Assembly: GCF_002975405.1 (NCBI RefSeq)
Contig: NZ_PCPS01000007.1
Location: 96,147-160,146 of the forward strand
Length of the DNA stretch: 64,000 nucleotides
Direction: 5' to 3'
Source of the DNA: Arthrobacter sp. MYb229
Lineage (GTDB): Bacteria > Actinomycetota > Actinomycetes > Actinomycetales > Micrococcaceae
Shown here: piece after piece, positions 17,918-29,240 of the stretch
Layout of the letters: each line of letters begins with the position of its first letter
Position numbering within the stretch: the stretch's first letter is position 1
Position numbers and translations under genes: made by a program
Notes under the pieces: model-generated
Database searches by the model: none
Seen by the model: the letters and a program-made list of their open reading frames with translations, nothing else
What the model was told of the DNA's origin: nothing

Positions 17918-18730
17918 TTGTTCGCGTTTGCGCTCCCAATGGCCTCAGAAGAAGGCGGATTCATTCCGCCATCCGTATCCGATACTCACCTCCCAGATAT
18001 TTTCCCTTGGATGGTTGAGTACGGCACCGGTTTCGGCAAGCAGATGCTCATGATCGTGCTTTCGATCGTGCTCATTACTTGGTTCTTCACCGCGGCCATC
18101 AAGAACCCGAAGCTGGTTCCAAGCAAGACGCAGTACCTCGCCGAGTCCGGCTACGCCTTCGTGCGTAACGGAATTGGCCGCGACATCATTGGTGAGAAGA
18201 ACTTCCGTCCTTGGATTCCTCTGCTGTTCGCGACCTTCTTCTTCGTCCTGCTGAACAACCTCTTCGGAGCAATTCCGTTCCTGCAGATTCCATCGTTCTC
18301 ACACGCTGGTTCTGCATACGCGATGGCCATCATCATCTACGGCACCTGGATTGCCGTGGGTTTGAAGAATCATGGTATTCGCTACTTCAAGTTGGCCGTC
18401 GTTCCATCCGGTGTTCCGGGCTGGATCATGCCACTGATGATTCCACTGGAAATCATCTCTAACTTCATCGTTCGCCCACTGACGCACTCGCTGCGTTTGA
18501 TGGCAACGATGCTGGCCGGTCACATGATCGTGATGCTGGCAGCTGCCGGCGCACGTCACCTGATCGTTGTTCAGGATTCCTTGGCTATGAATGGTCTTGG
18601 CATCTTGGTCATCCTCGGATCGGTCGCAATGTACTTCCTGGAACTGCTGATCATGGTGCTGCAGGCGTTCGTTTTCGCCTTGCTTACCGCGATCTACCTC
18701 CAGGGTGCAATTGAAGCCGACGCCCACTAA
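17918..18730 (+). CDS. atpB: ATP synthase Fo subunit a
   Basis: 270 residues from TTG 17918; forms the proton half-channels of Fo in the membrane. The essential arginine is in HSLRLMATMLAGHM (equivalent to E. coli aArg210), and the C-terminal helix has LELLIMVLQAFVFALLTAIYL. TTG 17918 has GAGAGGA 8 bases upstream, whereas ATG 17939 has no ribosome binding site; a longer in-frame version from 17852 adds a non-conserved leader. The exact start is moderately sure; the function is certain. Confidence 0.95.
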   Translation: MFAFALPMASEEGGFIPPSVSDTHLPDIFPWMVEYGTGFGKQMLMIVLSIVLITWFFTAAIKNPKLVPSKTQYLAESGYAFVRNGIGRDIIGEKNFRPWIPLLFATFFFVLLNNLFGAIPFLQIPSFSHAGSAYAMAIIIYGTWIAVGLKNHGIRYFKLAVVPSGVPGWIMPLMIPLEIISNFIVRPLTHSLRLMATMLAGHMIVMLAAAGARHLIVVQDSLAMNGLGILVILGSVAMYFLELLIMVLQAFVFALLTAIYLQGAIEADAH

Positions 18731-18833
18731 GGCCAACACTTCTTCTAACCACTAAAGATCTTCCTTGAGTCGCTCAAGGAATACCTCACAACCTACCGGC
18801 AAAAGTTCGGTATCTTGAAAGGAACATAATCAC

Positions 18834-19046
18834 ATGTTGCATGGCTCCCTGAATATGATCGGCTACGGCCTGGCTGCAATCGGTTCGGCAATTGGCGTGG
18901 GCTTGATCTTCGCTGCTTACATCAATGGTGTTGCACGTCAGCCAGAAGCTCAGCGCATCCTGCAGCCAATCGCAATGCTTGGCTTCGCACTTGCCGAAGC
19001 ACTTGCAATTTTGGGCCTGGTTTTCGCTTTCGTTATCGGCGCCTAG
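18834..19046 (+). CDS. atpE: ATP synthase Fo subunit c
   Basis: 70-residue hairpin protein that forms the rotating c-ring. The first helix has a small-residue motif (GSAIGVGL), the polar loop is ARQPEAQ, and the proton-carrying glutamate is Glu55 in LAEALAILG. Start ATG 18834 with GAAAGGAA upstream. The 103-bp gap before it has no obvious gene. Confidence 0.97.
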   Translation: MLHGSLNMIGYGLAAIGSAIGVGLIFAAYINGVARQPEAQRILQPIAMLGFALAEALAILGLVFAFVIGA

Positions 19047-19128
19047 TCTTTTCGCGACTGTAGTAGTGGCCTCGCCACTGTTGCGAGGCGTACACACATG
19101 CGGAAACTAGTAGATAGGAATAGTGAGA

Positions 19129-19683
19129 ATGAACAGCACTGAATTCATCCTCGCTGCGGGCGAATCGGTTAACCCGCTGTTGCCGAACCCGTGGGAGATT
19201 CTCGTCACGGGCGTTGGCTTCGCGGTATTGCTCTTCATCGTCATCAAGGTGATTGCTCCGAAGTTTGAGCAGTCCTATGAAGATCGCGTCACCGCGATCG
19301 AAGGTGGACTTGAGAAGGCTGAGGCCGCTCAGAAAGAAGCAGAGGAGACCTTGGCTCAGTACAAGGCCCAGCTTCTGGAAGCGCGCACCGAAGCTAACCG
19401 CATCCGTGAGGAAGCACGTAGTGAAGGTGCACAGATCCTTGCCGATCTGAAGACCAAAGCAACCGATGAGGCTACTCGTATCACCGAGCAGGCTCAGCGT
19501 CAGATCGAAGCAGAGCGCACCAGCGCCCTTGCTTCGCTTCGCAGCGATGTTGGCTCTTTGGCCACCGAGCTTGCAAGCAAGATTGTTGACGAAGCTCTGC
19601 AGGACGATACCCGTGCACAGCGCGTGGTTAATTCGTTCCTGACCGATTTGGAAGCTCAGCAGAATGCAGGTGCATCGAACTAA
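19129..19683 (+). CDS. atpF: ATP synthase Fo subunit b
   Basis: 184 residues; peripheral stalk linking Fo to F1. One transmembrane segment (about 20-42, ILVTGVGFAVLLFIVIKVI) is followed by a long charged coiled coil rich in Ala, Glu, Lys and Gln. An in-frame GTG at 19123 is too close to the TAGGAA site (3 bases), so ATG 19129 is chosen. The stop overlaps the atpH start (TAATG), indicating coupled translation. Confidence 0.95.
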   Translation: MNSTEFILAAGESVNPLLPNPWEILVTGVGFAVLLFIVIKVIAPKFEQSYEDRVTAIEGGLEKAEAAQKEAEETLAQYKAQLLEARTEANRIREEARSEGAQILADLKTKATDEATRITEQAQRQIEAERTSALASLRSDVGSLATELASKIVDEALQDDTRAQRVVNSFLTDLEAQQNAGASN

Positions 19684-20495
19684 TGGCAAGTGTATCGAGC
19701 GAGTCATTGGCAAAGGCCTTGGAGTTCTTGGAACCAAAGCTGGCGCAGGCATCTGTTGATCTGCCGAAGGATCTGTTCGCGGTCCTGGAAGTACTGGATG
19801 CAAATGCCGGTCTTCGCCGCGCATTGACTGATCCAGCACGTGAAGCTGCCGCTAAGGCAGGCCTTCTGGCCCAGCTGTTGCGCGGAAAGGTTTCGGCTGA
19901 CGCCGAAGCAATCGTCGCAGAGTTGGCTTCGTACCGCTGGAGCTCGGAACGCGACATTAGCGATGCGCTCGAAACGCTGGCAGTCACCGCGGTCACCGCG
20001 GTGGCAGAGCAGCAGGACGGCGCTTCGGGGCTGGCCAAGCTGGAGCAGGATCTGTTCTCCTTCATCGAGGTAGTTCGTTCTAACCATGAACTACAGCGTG
20101 CGTTGGATGAGGCGCAGGCCCCAGCCGAAGCAAAGAGCGCCCTGGCGCTCAAGCTCGTGCCTAACGCGTCGCGAACCTCGAAGGTATTGATCCAGCAAGC
20201 GGTGGCAGCTCCTCGTGGGCTCAAGCCAATGGCCTTGGTGGAACGTTTCGTTGAGTTGGTGGCCAAGCGCCAGCAGCGCTGGATCGCTACGGTGACCAGC
20301 TCTGTCCAGCTTTCCGAGACTCAGCTTCAGCGACTTCAGCAGGGCTTGAACAAGTTCTACGCTCGCGAGCTGAACCTCAACACCTCCATCGACCCAAAGT
20401 TGGTCGGCGGATTGGTGGTCAAGGTTGGCGACGAAGTTGTCGACGCTTCCGTGGCATCACGCGTGGCCGATTTGCGCCGCGCACTGGCTAGCTAG
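19683..20495 (+). CDS. atpH: ATP synthase F1 subunit delta
   Basis: 270 residues; connects the peripheral stalk to the F1 head. The helical N-terminal domain is longer than in E. coli (177 residues), typical of actinobacteria. The C-terminal OSCP signature is TSIDPKLVGGLVVKVGDEVVDASV. ATG 19683 overlaps the atpF stop by one base. Confidence 0.95.
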   Translation: MASVSSESLAKALEFLEPKLAQASVDLPKDLFAVLEVLDANAGLRRALTDPAREAAAKAGLLAQLLRGKVSADAEAIVAELASYRWSSERDISDALETLAVTAVTAVAEQQDGASGLAKLEQDLFSFIEVVRSNHELQRALDEAQAPAEAKSALALKLVPNASRTSKVLIQQAVAAPRGLKPMALVERFVELVAKRQQRWIATVTSSVQLSETQLQRLQQGLNKFYARELNLNTSIDPKLVGGLVVKVGDEVVDASVASRVADLRRALAS

Positions 20496-20621
20496 GAATT
20501 TTCGGTGGGGGAGCGATCCCCGCATCGAAGTCCTAGCTAACCAGGACCACAACAGACTTCATTCATATTCGATTCGTAATCTTTTTCTACGGATCACAAT
20601 TTAGGAGAGCAGGGACTGCAG

Positions 20622-22259
20622 ATGGCCGATTTGACCATCAATGCCGACGACGTCCGTAATGCCCTAAACGAGTTCGCTACTTCCTACGAACCGGGTAAGG
20701 CAGAGCGTACCGAGGTGGGACGCGTCGTCAGCGCGAGCGACGGCATCGCCAAGGTGGAGGGTCTTCCTTCCGTCATGGCCAACGAGTTGCTCAAGTTCGA
20801 AGACGGAACTCTGGGCCTGGCCCAGAACCTTGACACCCGCGAAATCGGTGTTGTCGTGCTTGGTGACTTCACCGGCATCGAAGAGGGCCAGAAGGTTGAG
20901 CGCACCGGCGAGATCCTTTCGGTTCCAGTAGGCGACGCCTTCCTGGGCCGCGTGGTTGACCCATTGGGTGAGCCAATGGATAACCTGGGCCCAATCGAGG
21001 CCGAGAGCCGCCGTGCACTGGAACTCCAGGCACCAGGCGTCACCCAGCGCAAGAGCGTGCACGAGCCAATGCAGACCGGTCTGAAGGCTATCGACGCCAT
21101 GATCCCGATCGGCCGTGGCCAGCGTCAGCTGATCATTGGTGACCGCCAGACCGGTAAGACCGCTATCGCGGTTGACACCATCTTGAACCAGCGCGCCAAC
21201 TGGGCCTCCGGCGACGAGACCAAGCAGGTTCGCTGCATCTACGTAGCGGTTGGACAGAAGGCATCGACCATCGCTGCCGTACGTCAGACCCTCGAAGAGC
21301 AGGGCGCTTTGGAGTACACCACCATCGTGGCCTCCCCGGCATCCGACCCAGCTGGCTTCAAGTACCTCGCCCCATACGCAGGCTCGGCCATCGGCCAGCA
21401 CTGGATGTACGGTGGCAAGCACGTGCTGGTAGTCTTTGACGATCTGTCCAAGCAGGCTGAAGCATACCGCGCCGTGTCGCTGTTGCTGCGCCGTCCACCA
21501 GGACGCGAAGCCTACCCAGGCGACGTGTTCTACCTACACTCCCGCCTGCTTGAGCGTTGTGCCAAGCTCTCCGACGAACTCGGTGCAGGTTCGATGACCG
21601 GTCTGCCGATCATCGAGACCAAGGCAAACGACGTGGGCGCGTTCATCCCGACCAACGTGATCTCGATCACCGACGGTCAGATCTTCTTGCAGTCGGACCT
21701 GTTCAACGCCAACCAGCGTCCAGCCGTCGACGTGGGTATCTCCGTATCCCGCGTGGGTGGTTCGGCACAGGTCAAGGCCATGAAGAAGGTCTCCGGTACG
21801 CTGAAGCTCGAATTGGCCCAGTACCGTGACATGGCGGCCTTCGCCATGTTCGCTTCGGACCTGGACGCCGCTTCCAAGCAGCAGCTCACCCGTGGTGCAC
21901 GTCTGATGGAACTGCTCAAGCAGGGCCAGTACCAGCCGTACGCCGTGGAAGATCAGGTTGTATCGGTTTGGGCCGGCACCAACGGCTACCTGGACGATGT
22001 TCCAGTGGAAGACGTCCGCCGCTTCGAAACCGAGTTCATCGATTACCTGCGTCACCGCACTCAGGTTCTGACCGTTATCGGCCAGACTGGCAAGCTGGAG
22101 AACGAGACCGTGGAAGCCATGAAGGCTGCCGTCGTCGACTTCAAGGCTGGCTTCTTCGGTGAAGGCGATGACCAGCTGGTTGCAGCCGGCCACGAAGAGC
22201 ATGACGCTCTGAACGCCGAGTCCGTCGACCAGGAAAAGATCGTCAAGCAGAAGCGCTGA
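20622..22259 (+). CDS. atpA: ATP synthase F1 subunit alpha
   Basis: 545 residues; non-catalytic nucleotide-binding subunit of F1. Walker [12 protein letters not shown] is near residues 170-180, the alpha arginine finger region is in [19 protein letters not shown] sequence (here [15 protein letters not shown]), and [17 protein letters not shown] is the alpha/beta signature. An extra charged tail ([20 protein letters not shown]) extends the C-terminus, as in other actinobacteria. ATG 20622 is preceded by TAGGAGAG. Confidence 0.97.
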   Translation: MADLTINADDVRNALNEFATSYEPGKAERTEVGRVVSASDGIAKVEGLPSVMANELLKFEDGTLGLAQNLDTREIGVVVLGDFTGIEEGQKVERTGEILSVPVGDAFLGRVVDPLGEPMDNLGPIEAESRRALELQAPGVTQRKSVHEPMQTGLKAIDAMIPIGRGQRQLIIGDRQTGKTAIAVDTILNQRANWASGDETKQVRCIYVAVGQKASTIAAVRQTLEEQGALEYTTIVASPASDPAGFKYLAPYAGSAIGQHWMYGGKHVLVVFDDLSKQAEAYRAVSLLLRRPPGREAYPGDVFYLHSRLLERCAKLSDELGAGSMTGLPIIETKANDVGAFIPTNVISITDGQIFLQSDLFNANQRPAVDVGISVSRVGGSAQVKAMKKVSGTLKLELAQYRDMAAFAMFASDLDAASKQQLTRGARLMELLKQGQYQPYAVEDQVVSVWAGTNGYLDDVPVEDVRRFETEFIDYLRHRTQVLTVIGQTGKLENETVEAMKAAVVDFKAGFFGEGDDQLVAAGHEEHDALNAESVDQEKIVKQKR

Positions 22260-22334
22260 CATTTTCTTTACGCAGGGGTGGGGCGCTGCTAGCGGCGCCA
22301 CGCCCCGATCGTAAGGATTAAGGAAAGGACACAC

Positions 22335-24709
<2,375 letters not shown>

Positions 24710-24711
24710 CC

Positions 24712-24981
24712 ATGGCCGAACTTCAGGTCGAAATCGTTGCGGCGGACCACTTCGTGTGGTCCGGCGCTGCGAAGCTGGTCAAGGCACGTTCGGTTGACGG
24801 CGAGATCGGCGTTCTGCCCGGTCACGTTCCGATGCTGTCGGTGCTTGCCGCTGGGGATCTGGAAATCGATCCAGTTTCCGAAGCGCGCTTCTCGGTGCAG
24901 ATCGACGGTGGCTTCTGCTCCGTCGATTCGGATCGCGTAGTGATCGTCGCCGATAACGCTGTGATTGGTACCGCAGCGTAG
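24712..24981 (+). CDS. atpC: ATP synthase F1 subunit epsilon
   Basis: 89 residues; inhibitory/coupling subunit at the foot of the rotor. Only the N-terminal beta-sandwich (GEIGVLPGHVPMLSVLAAGDL) is present; the C-terminal helical hairpin of E. coli epsilon is missing, as is usual for short actinobacterial epsilon. ATG 24712 lies two bases after the atpD stop. Confidence 0.95.
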   Translation: MAELQVEIVAADHFVWSGAAKLVKARSVDGEIGVLPGHVPMLSVLAAGDLEIDPVSEARFSVQIDGGFCSVDSDRVVIVADNAVIGTAA

Positions 24982-24989
24982 GCATTGAA

Positions 24990-25418
24990 TTGATCGAGAT
25001 AACCGCACCAGTTCTGATAGCGCTGCTGGTATTAACCTGCATCGTGTTGTTCTTCGGTGCCATGGGTGTGCGCCGCATTCAATTGCGGCGCACCCTGGGC
25101 ACCTTCGACGCCTCCATCCGCACGCCCAAGGGCCGCTGGATGATGGCGATCGGCCGCTACGGCGGGGGACATCTGGACCTGTTGCGGTTTTTCTCTGTCT
25201 CCCCGGTGCCCAGCTACGTGCTGCAGCGCCGCGGATTAGAAATGAACGGTTGGCGTCGGCCCAGCGAGGATGAAGCGATGCAGATTCCTCCGGGGTTCGT
25301 CATCGTGCAGCTCACCCAATCGGGCGAAGAGCAGCTGCTTGCGATGGACTACCGCGACTACACGGGTTTCTCCGCCTGGCTTGAAGCCGGGCCGATCGCC
25401 GGCAGCTGGCAAATCTGA
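24990..25418 (+). CDS. DUF2550 membrane-anchored protein
   Basis: 142 residues: one N-terminal transmembrane segment (about 5-27, APVLIALLVLTCIVLFFGAMGV), then a basic stretch (RRIQLRRTLG) and a soluble cytoplasmic domain with GRWMMAIGRYGGGHLDLLRFFSVSPVPSY. This matches DUF2550, a protein of unknown function found directly after atpC in actinobacteria (Rv1312 position). TTG 24990 is used, 8 bases after atpC. No function assigned. Confidence 0.8.
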   Translation: MIEITAPVLIALLVLTCIVLFFGAMGVRRIQLRRTLGTFDASIRTPKGRWMMAIGRYGGGHLDLLRFFSVSPVPSYVLQRRGLEMNGWRRPSEDEAMQIPPGFVIVQLTQSGEEQLLAMDYRDYTGFSAWLEAGPIAGSWQI

Positions 25419-25435
25419 GCCAGCGCCGCAAAAAC

Positions 25436-25478
25436 GCATCCCGCCGTGTCCACCCATTGGGTGGACACGGCGGGATGC
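25436..25478. terminator. bidirectional terminator between the atp operon and nagA
   Basis: Perfect 20-bp GC-rich stem (25436-25455 with 25459-25478) with a 3-base loop, flanked by AAAA on the left and TGTTT on the right. It lies between convergent transcripts and can serve both. Confidence 0.9.
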
Positions 25479-25499
25479 GCTGTTTAAACCGGATGCGGG

Positions 25500-26708
25500 T
25501 TAGAGGACCTGCCCGTTGCGGATCACCTGCTGCAGCTGCAGCTTCGCGTCTAGCATCACCACGTCGGCGCAGAAGCCATAGTGCAGGCTGCCGACCTCGT
25601 CGGCCAGACCGATCAGCGCGGCGGGGATGGAGGTGGCGGACTCGATGGCCCGGGTCAGCGGGATGCCCGCGTCGACCGTGCAGCGCAGCACCTCAAGCAG
25701 GGTGCTGGTGCCGCCGGCCAGCGAACCGTCGGCCAGGCGGGCCTGCGAATCCTTGACCTCAACCTGCGCCGGGCCCAGCGAGTAGTGCCCGTCGCTCAGC
25801 CCCGTGGCGGCCATCGAATCGCTGACCAGCACCACATGGCGCCCGCCGATCAAGTTGAACACCAGGCGGACCGTATCGGGGGACAGGTGCACATCATCGG
25901 CGATGAGTTCCACGAAGGCGTTGCCGCGCGAGGCCTCCTCCAGGCAGGCGGCGACCGGACCGGGCTCACGGTGATGCAGCGGAGGCATGCCGTTGAACAG
26001 GTGGGTGACGGTGGGCTTCTCGGTGAAGCCGTCCACCCCGGCGTTGCTCAGCTGGTCGCGGGCGTAGCGCAGGGATGCGGCGGTGACCTCGGCGCTCGCG
26101 TTCGTGTGGCCCAGGGAGGGCACGACGCCGAGGATCACCAGCTGTTCGATCAGCTCCTCGCAGCCGGCCAGCTCCGGGGCGTAGGTCATGGTGCGCAGCT
26201 GGCCGCGGCTGGCGGCCACGAGCTCTTCGACAAATTCGGGGTCCGGGTCGGTGAGGTAGCGCGGATCTTGCGCCCCGCAGCGCGCCGCTGAAAGGAAGGG
26301 GCCTTCGGCGTGGATGCCGGCGATCTGGCCCGCCTCGGCGAATTCGGCCAGAATTTCGGCCGCCCGGGTCATCTCGCCCTGCTCGGCGGTGACCAGCGAG
26401 GCGAGCAGGGTGGTGGTGCCGGCGCGGTGCAGGTACTCCAGGGCGTCGGTGACCGGCCCGTGTTCCGGGGCGGCGAAATCGGCGCCGAGGGCCCCGTGGC
26501 AGTGCAGGTCGATCAGCCCGGGGATGAGGATGGTGCCTTCGGGCACCGGATAGTCGGTGAATTCTTCCGCCTCGGGCAGGGCGAGCCAGTCGTCGCGGTT
26601 GCCCGCGAAACGGATTCGATCGTCCTCGATGGCCAGCACGCCATCGCTGACTTCCTGTCCATCGGAGACGAGAGTGGCGAAAATGGCGTAACGCGAAGCG
26701 GTATTCAT
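25500..26708 (-). CDS. nagA: N-acetylglucosamine-6-phosphate deacetylase
   Basis: 402 residues; amidohydrolase removing acetate from GlcNAc-6-P in amino-sugar and peptidoglycan recycling. Metal motif DLHCHG near residues 67-72, catalytic-side HAEGPFL, metal His in SLGHTNA, substrate loop HLFNGMPPLHHREPG, and catalytic Asp in VLVSDSMAATGL. ATG 26708 is preceded on its strand by TAAGCT 6 bases upstream, so the gene may have its own leaderless promoter in the nucS 3' end. No nagB is nearby. Confidence 0.95.
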   Translation of the reverse strand: MNTASRYAIFATLVSDGQEVSDGVLAIEDDRIRFAGNRDDWLALPEAEEFTDYPVPEGTILIPGLIDLHCHGALGADFAAPEHGPVTDALEYLHRAGTTTLLASLVTAEQGEMTRAAEILAEFAEAGQIAGIHAEGPFLSAARCGAQDPRYLTDPDPEFVEELVAASRGQLRTMTYAPELAGCEELIEQLVILGVVPSLGHTNASAEVTAASLRYARDQLSNAGVDGFTEKPTVTHLFNGMPPLHHREPGPVAACLEEASRGNAFVELIADDVHLSPDTVRLVFNLIGGRHVVLVSDSMAATGLSDGHYSLGPAQVEVKDSQARLADGSLAGGTSTLLEVLRCTVDAGIPLTRAIESATSIPAALIGLADEVGSLHYGFCADVVMLDAKLQLQQVIRNGQVL

Positions 26709-26714
26709 GTACCT

Positions 26715-26720
26715 AGCTTA
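26715..26720 (-). promoter_or_regulatory. -10 box (TAAGCT) before nagA
   Basis: TAAGCT ends 6 bases before the nagA ATG on the minus strand and overlaps the nucS stop region. A TGAC-containing -35-like element lies 17-18 bases further upstream. Confidence 0.45.
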
Positions 26721-27413
26721 GAAGAGTCTGCCCGCAGAGTCATCGACTCCGCGCATTGCATCGTAATCCAGGGTCAGGCAGCGGATCCCGCGGTCCTCGG
26801 CCAGGGTGCGGGCCTGCGGCTTGATCTGCTGTGCGGCGAACACTCCGGTGACCGGTTTGAGCAGCGGATCGCGGTTGAGCAGCTCCAGGTAGCGGGTGAG
26901 CTGCTCGACACCGTCGATGTCTCCGCGGCGTTTGAGTTCCACCGCCACCGCGGCGCCGGAGGAATCGCGCGCCAGGATGTCCACCGGGCCGATGGCGGTC
27001 ATGTACTCGCGGCGCACCAGCCGGTGACCGTCGCCGAGCAGCCCGATCTGCTCCGCCAGCAGGCGCTGCAGATCGGCCTCCACGCCGTCCTTGATCAGCC
27101 CCGGGTCCACGCCGAGCTCATGAGCCGAATCGTGCTCGATCGAATGGAAGCTGATGGTCAACTTGTCATCGGTCTTCGCGCTGGTCACATGCCAGACGCT
27201 GAGCGCGCCGAGGGCGGCGGCGTCCTCATCGGGACTCGCCTCACGTAATACCAGCGGCGGATTCATCCAGTTCAACGGCTTGTAACTGCCGCCGTCGGAA
27301 TGGATCAGCACCGAACCATCGGCCTTGACCATGATCAGCCGGGTAGCTAGGGGGAGGTGGGCTCGAAGACGGCCCTCGTAATCTACTGAACACTTTGCAA
27401 CCACTAAACGCAC
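26718..27413 (-). CDS. nucS: endonuclease NucS/EndoMS, mismatch-specific
   Basis: 231 residues; cleaves both strands at mismatches and provides the non-canonical mismatch repair of actinobacteria and archaea. N-terminal DNA-binding domain [22 protein letters not shown]-terminal RecB-like nuclease with GPVDILARD and the [14 protein letters not shown] active site. The last residues GRLF resemble the clamp-binding tail reported for NucS. GTG 27413 is chosen: it gives the family's normal length and N-terminus and has TAAAGT 7 bases upstream; a longer frame from 27548 is not conserved. Rv1321 is the mycobacterial orthologue. Confidence 0.95.
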   Translation of the reverse strand: MRLVVAKCSVDYEGRLRAHLPLATRLIMVKADGSVLIHSDGGSYKPLNWMNPPLVLREASPDEDAAALGALSVWHVTSAKTDDKLTISFHSIEHDSAHELGVDPGLIKDGVEADLQRLLAEQIGLLGDGHRLVRREYMTAIGPVDILARDSSGAAVAVELKRRGDIDGVEQLTRYLELLNRDPLLKPVTGVFAAQQIKPQARTLAEDRGIRCLTLDYDAMRGVDDSAGRLF

Positions 27414-27468
27414 CCGACCTACTTTACCGGTTCGTGCCGCCGGTGCGCGATACGGCATGATTAAAGGC

Positions 27469-27810
27469 ATGCCACGTTCGAACCGCCCGCGCCGCAAACC
27501 AGGATCCGCACCGAATGCTCGTTCGCGGTCCAGCGCGCCGCAGGGCAATGACGAAGATTGGATGCAGCGCGCCCGCTATGGGGTGGTGCGCCTGCAGGAT
27601 GCCCCGGACGGGCAATGGCATGTGCGCAAGGTGTCCCCGCTGAACGCGGTGAAAACCTATACCTGCCCGGGCTGCCATCGAATGATCACCCCGGGCGTGG
27701 CGCACCTGGTGACCTGGCGGGCCGATCATTGGTCCGGGGACGATGCGGCCGCGGCGAATCGCCGGCACTGGCATCCGAACTGCTGGGAATCGCGCTCCTA
27801 CCGCTACTAG
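27469..27810 (+). CDS. small zinc-motif protein, unrecognised function
   Basis: 113 residues, divergent from nucS. Basic Arg/Pro-rich N-terminus (about 1-30), then an acidic/Trp segment, and a C-terminal half with CPGCHRMI and HWHPNCW, which together look like a Cys/His zinc site of the HNH type. Homologues in actinobacteria are often labelled ATP/GTP-binding protein without support. ATG 27469 is preferred to 27457 because CATGAT lies 7 bases before it and neither has a ribosome binding site. Its stop overlaps the convergent neighbour's stop in a CTAG. Function unknown; proximity to nucS hints at nucleic-acid work. Confidence 0.7.
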   Translation: MPRSNRPRRKPGSAPNARSRSSAPQGNDEDWMQRARYGVVRLQDAPDGQWHVRKVSPLNAVKTYTCPGCHRMITPGVAHLVTWRADHWSGDDAAAANRRHWHPNCWESRSYRY

Positions 27811-29081
27811 AGCCGGTCCTGGCGGGCGATGAACACCTCGCGCAGCAGGATCATCGCCGAGGCGGCGACCGGGATGGCCATCAGCGCCCCGGTGATCCCC
27901 ACCAGCGTGCCGCCGGCGATCACCGAGATCACCGCGACGGCCCCGGGCACCGCGACGGCCTTGTTCATTATGCGCGGGGAGACGAAGTAGGCCTCCAGCT
28001 GCAGGTAGCCGAAGTAGCAGACCGCGTAGATCAGCGCCGTCTGCCAGCCCAGGGTGAGGGTGACCAGGGTGACCAGCACCCCGGCGATCACCGCGCCGAC
28101 CAGCGGAATGAAGGCCAGCATCGCGACCAGCAAGGTCAGCAACGCCGCGAAGGGGACCTCCAGCAGGGTCATCAGCGCCAGCGCGACGAGCGCGTTGAGC
28201 ACCGCCACCGAGGCCTGGCCCATGACGTAGTTGCCCACCGAGCGGGTGATGCGGGTAGCGATTTCGCTGGCGCGCGTCCGCTTGGAGCGCGGGACCAGGC
28301 GCATCGAAAACGACATCATGCCCGGCAGCGAGGCGAGGAAATAGATCGCCAGGACCAGCACGATCAGTACGCCGAACATCGACTGGGCCACCGTCTGGGA
28401 GACGCCCAGCACGCCGCCGAACACATTGGTGACCGCGCCGGAATCGCCGAAGAAGCGCTGCACCTCGGTATTAACGCGCGCCGAGAGCGCATACTGCGCA
28501 TCGATCTGCCTGACCCACTGGCTGTTGAGGAAGTTGTCGGTGATTTCCGGGGCGCGGGAGATGAATTGGGTGATCTGCGTGACCAGCGTCGGGATGATCA
28601 GCGCCATGAACCCCGCGAAGATCGCCAGCAACCCGACCATTGTGGAGGTGACCGCCAGCGGCCGGTTCAACCCGCGGCGCATCAGGAACCGCACCACCGG
28701 GTCCAGTCCCAGGGCGATGAACAGGGCGATCGCAATCCAGGTGATCAGCGAGCCGACATTGGTCAGCAGGTAGTAGCCGGCCAGCGCCATTCCCACGCCG
28801 ATGGTGCCCAAGAAGCCCATGGAGATCGGGTGCAGGGCGGGGATCGGCTCGGGGGTCCCCTGATCGGTGGCCTCCGGGAGCTCACCGAACGCGTTGGGGC
28901 GGCGCGGGGACTTCAGCAGTGCGTTCACCTTGGCGGAAAGCCGGCGCGCCCACTGCGCGGTGGGGGATTCGGGCTCGGTGGAACCCTGCTCGGGCTGCCC
29001 GGCGGACGGCTCGGTGGCGGAGGGGTGCGCGGGGTTGGTTGCCGGGTCCGGAAGTTCATTGGGCGGCTGATTACTCTCCAT
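27807..29081 (-). CDS. AI-2E family transporter (YdiK/PerM-like)
   Basis: 424 residues. A Pro/Ser/Glu-rich cytoplasmic N-terminus (about 1-90) precedes about 8 transmembrane segments, with the family's conserved regions LNSQWV and LMTLLEVPFAALLTLLVAMLAFIPLVGAVIAGV. Family members export small molecules or act as Na+/H+ antiporters; the AI-2 role is established for few. ATG 29081 has TATGCT 7 bases upstream, so it is preferred over ATG 29093, which overlaps that box. Confidence 0.88.
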   Translation of the reverse strand: MESNQPPNELPDPATNPAHPSATEPSAGQPEQGSTEPESPTAQWARRLSAKVNALLKSPRRPNAFGELPEATDQGTPEPIPALHPISMGFLGTIGVGMALAGYYLLTNVGSLITWIAIALFIALGLDPVVRFLMRRGLNRPLAVTSTMVGLLAIFAGFMALIIPTLVTQITQFISRAPEITDNFLNSQWVRQIDAQYALSARVNTEVQRFFGDSGAVTNVFGGVLGVSQTVAQSMFGVLIVLVLAIYFLASLPGMMSFSMRLVPRSKRTRASEIATRITRSVGNYVMGQASVAVLNALVALALMTLLEVPFAALLTLLVAMLAFIPLVGAVIAGVLVTLVTLTLGWQTALIYAVCYFGYLQLEAYFVSPRIMNKAVAVPGAVAVISVIAGGTLVGITGALMAIPVAASAMILLREVFIARQDRL

Positions 29082-29240
29082 GGCACCGAGCATACCGCCG
29101 GAATGGGTTCTGAAAGTGCTCTATGACACTCCGACATGGTCATTTGAGCCACTTCACAGGTAGATCGCGGAACCATTGGGGCAATGGACTCGTTAGACTT
29201 GTGAAAGAACAGCTGTGACCGTTGGCGAATAGGTGAAGTC

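Noticed and set aside
27558..29126. 522-codon plus-strand ORF opposite the AI-2E transporter
   Set aside because: Gln/His/Arg/Asp-rich antisense artefact; the transporter on the other strand has clear membrane helices.
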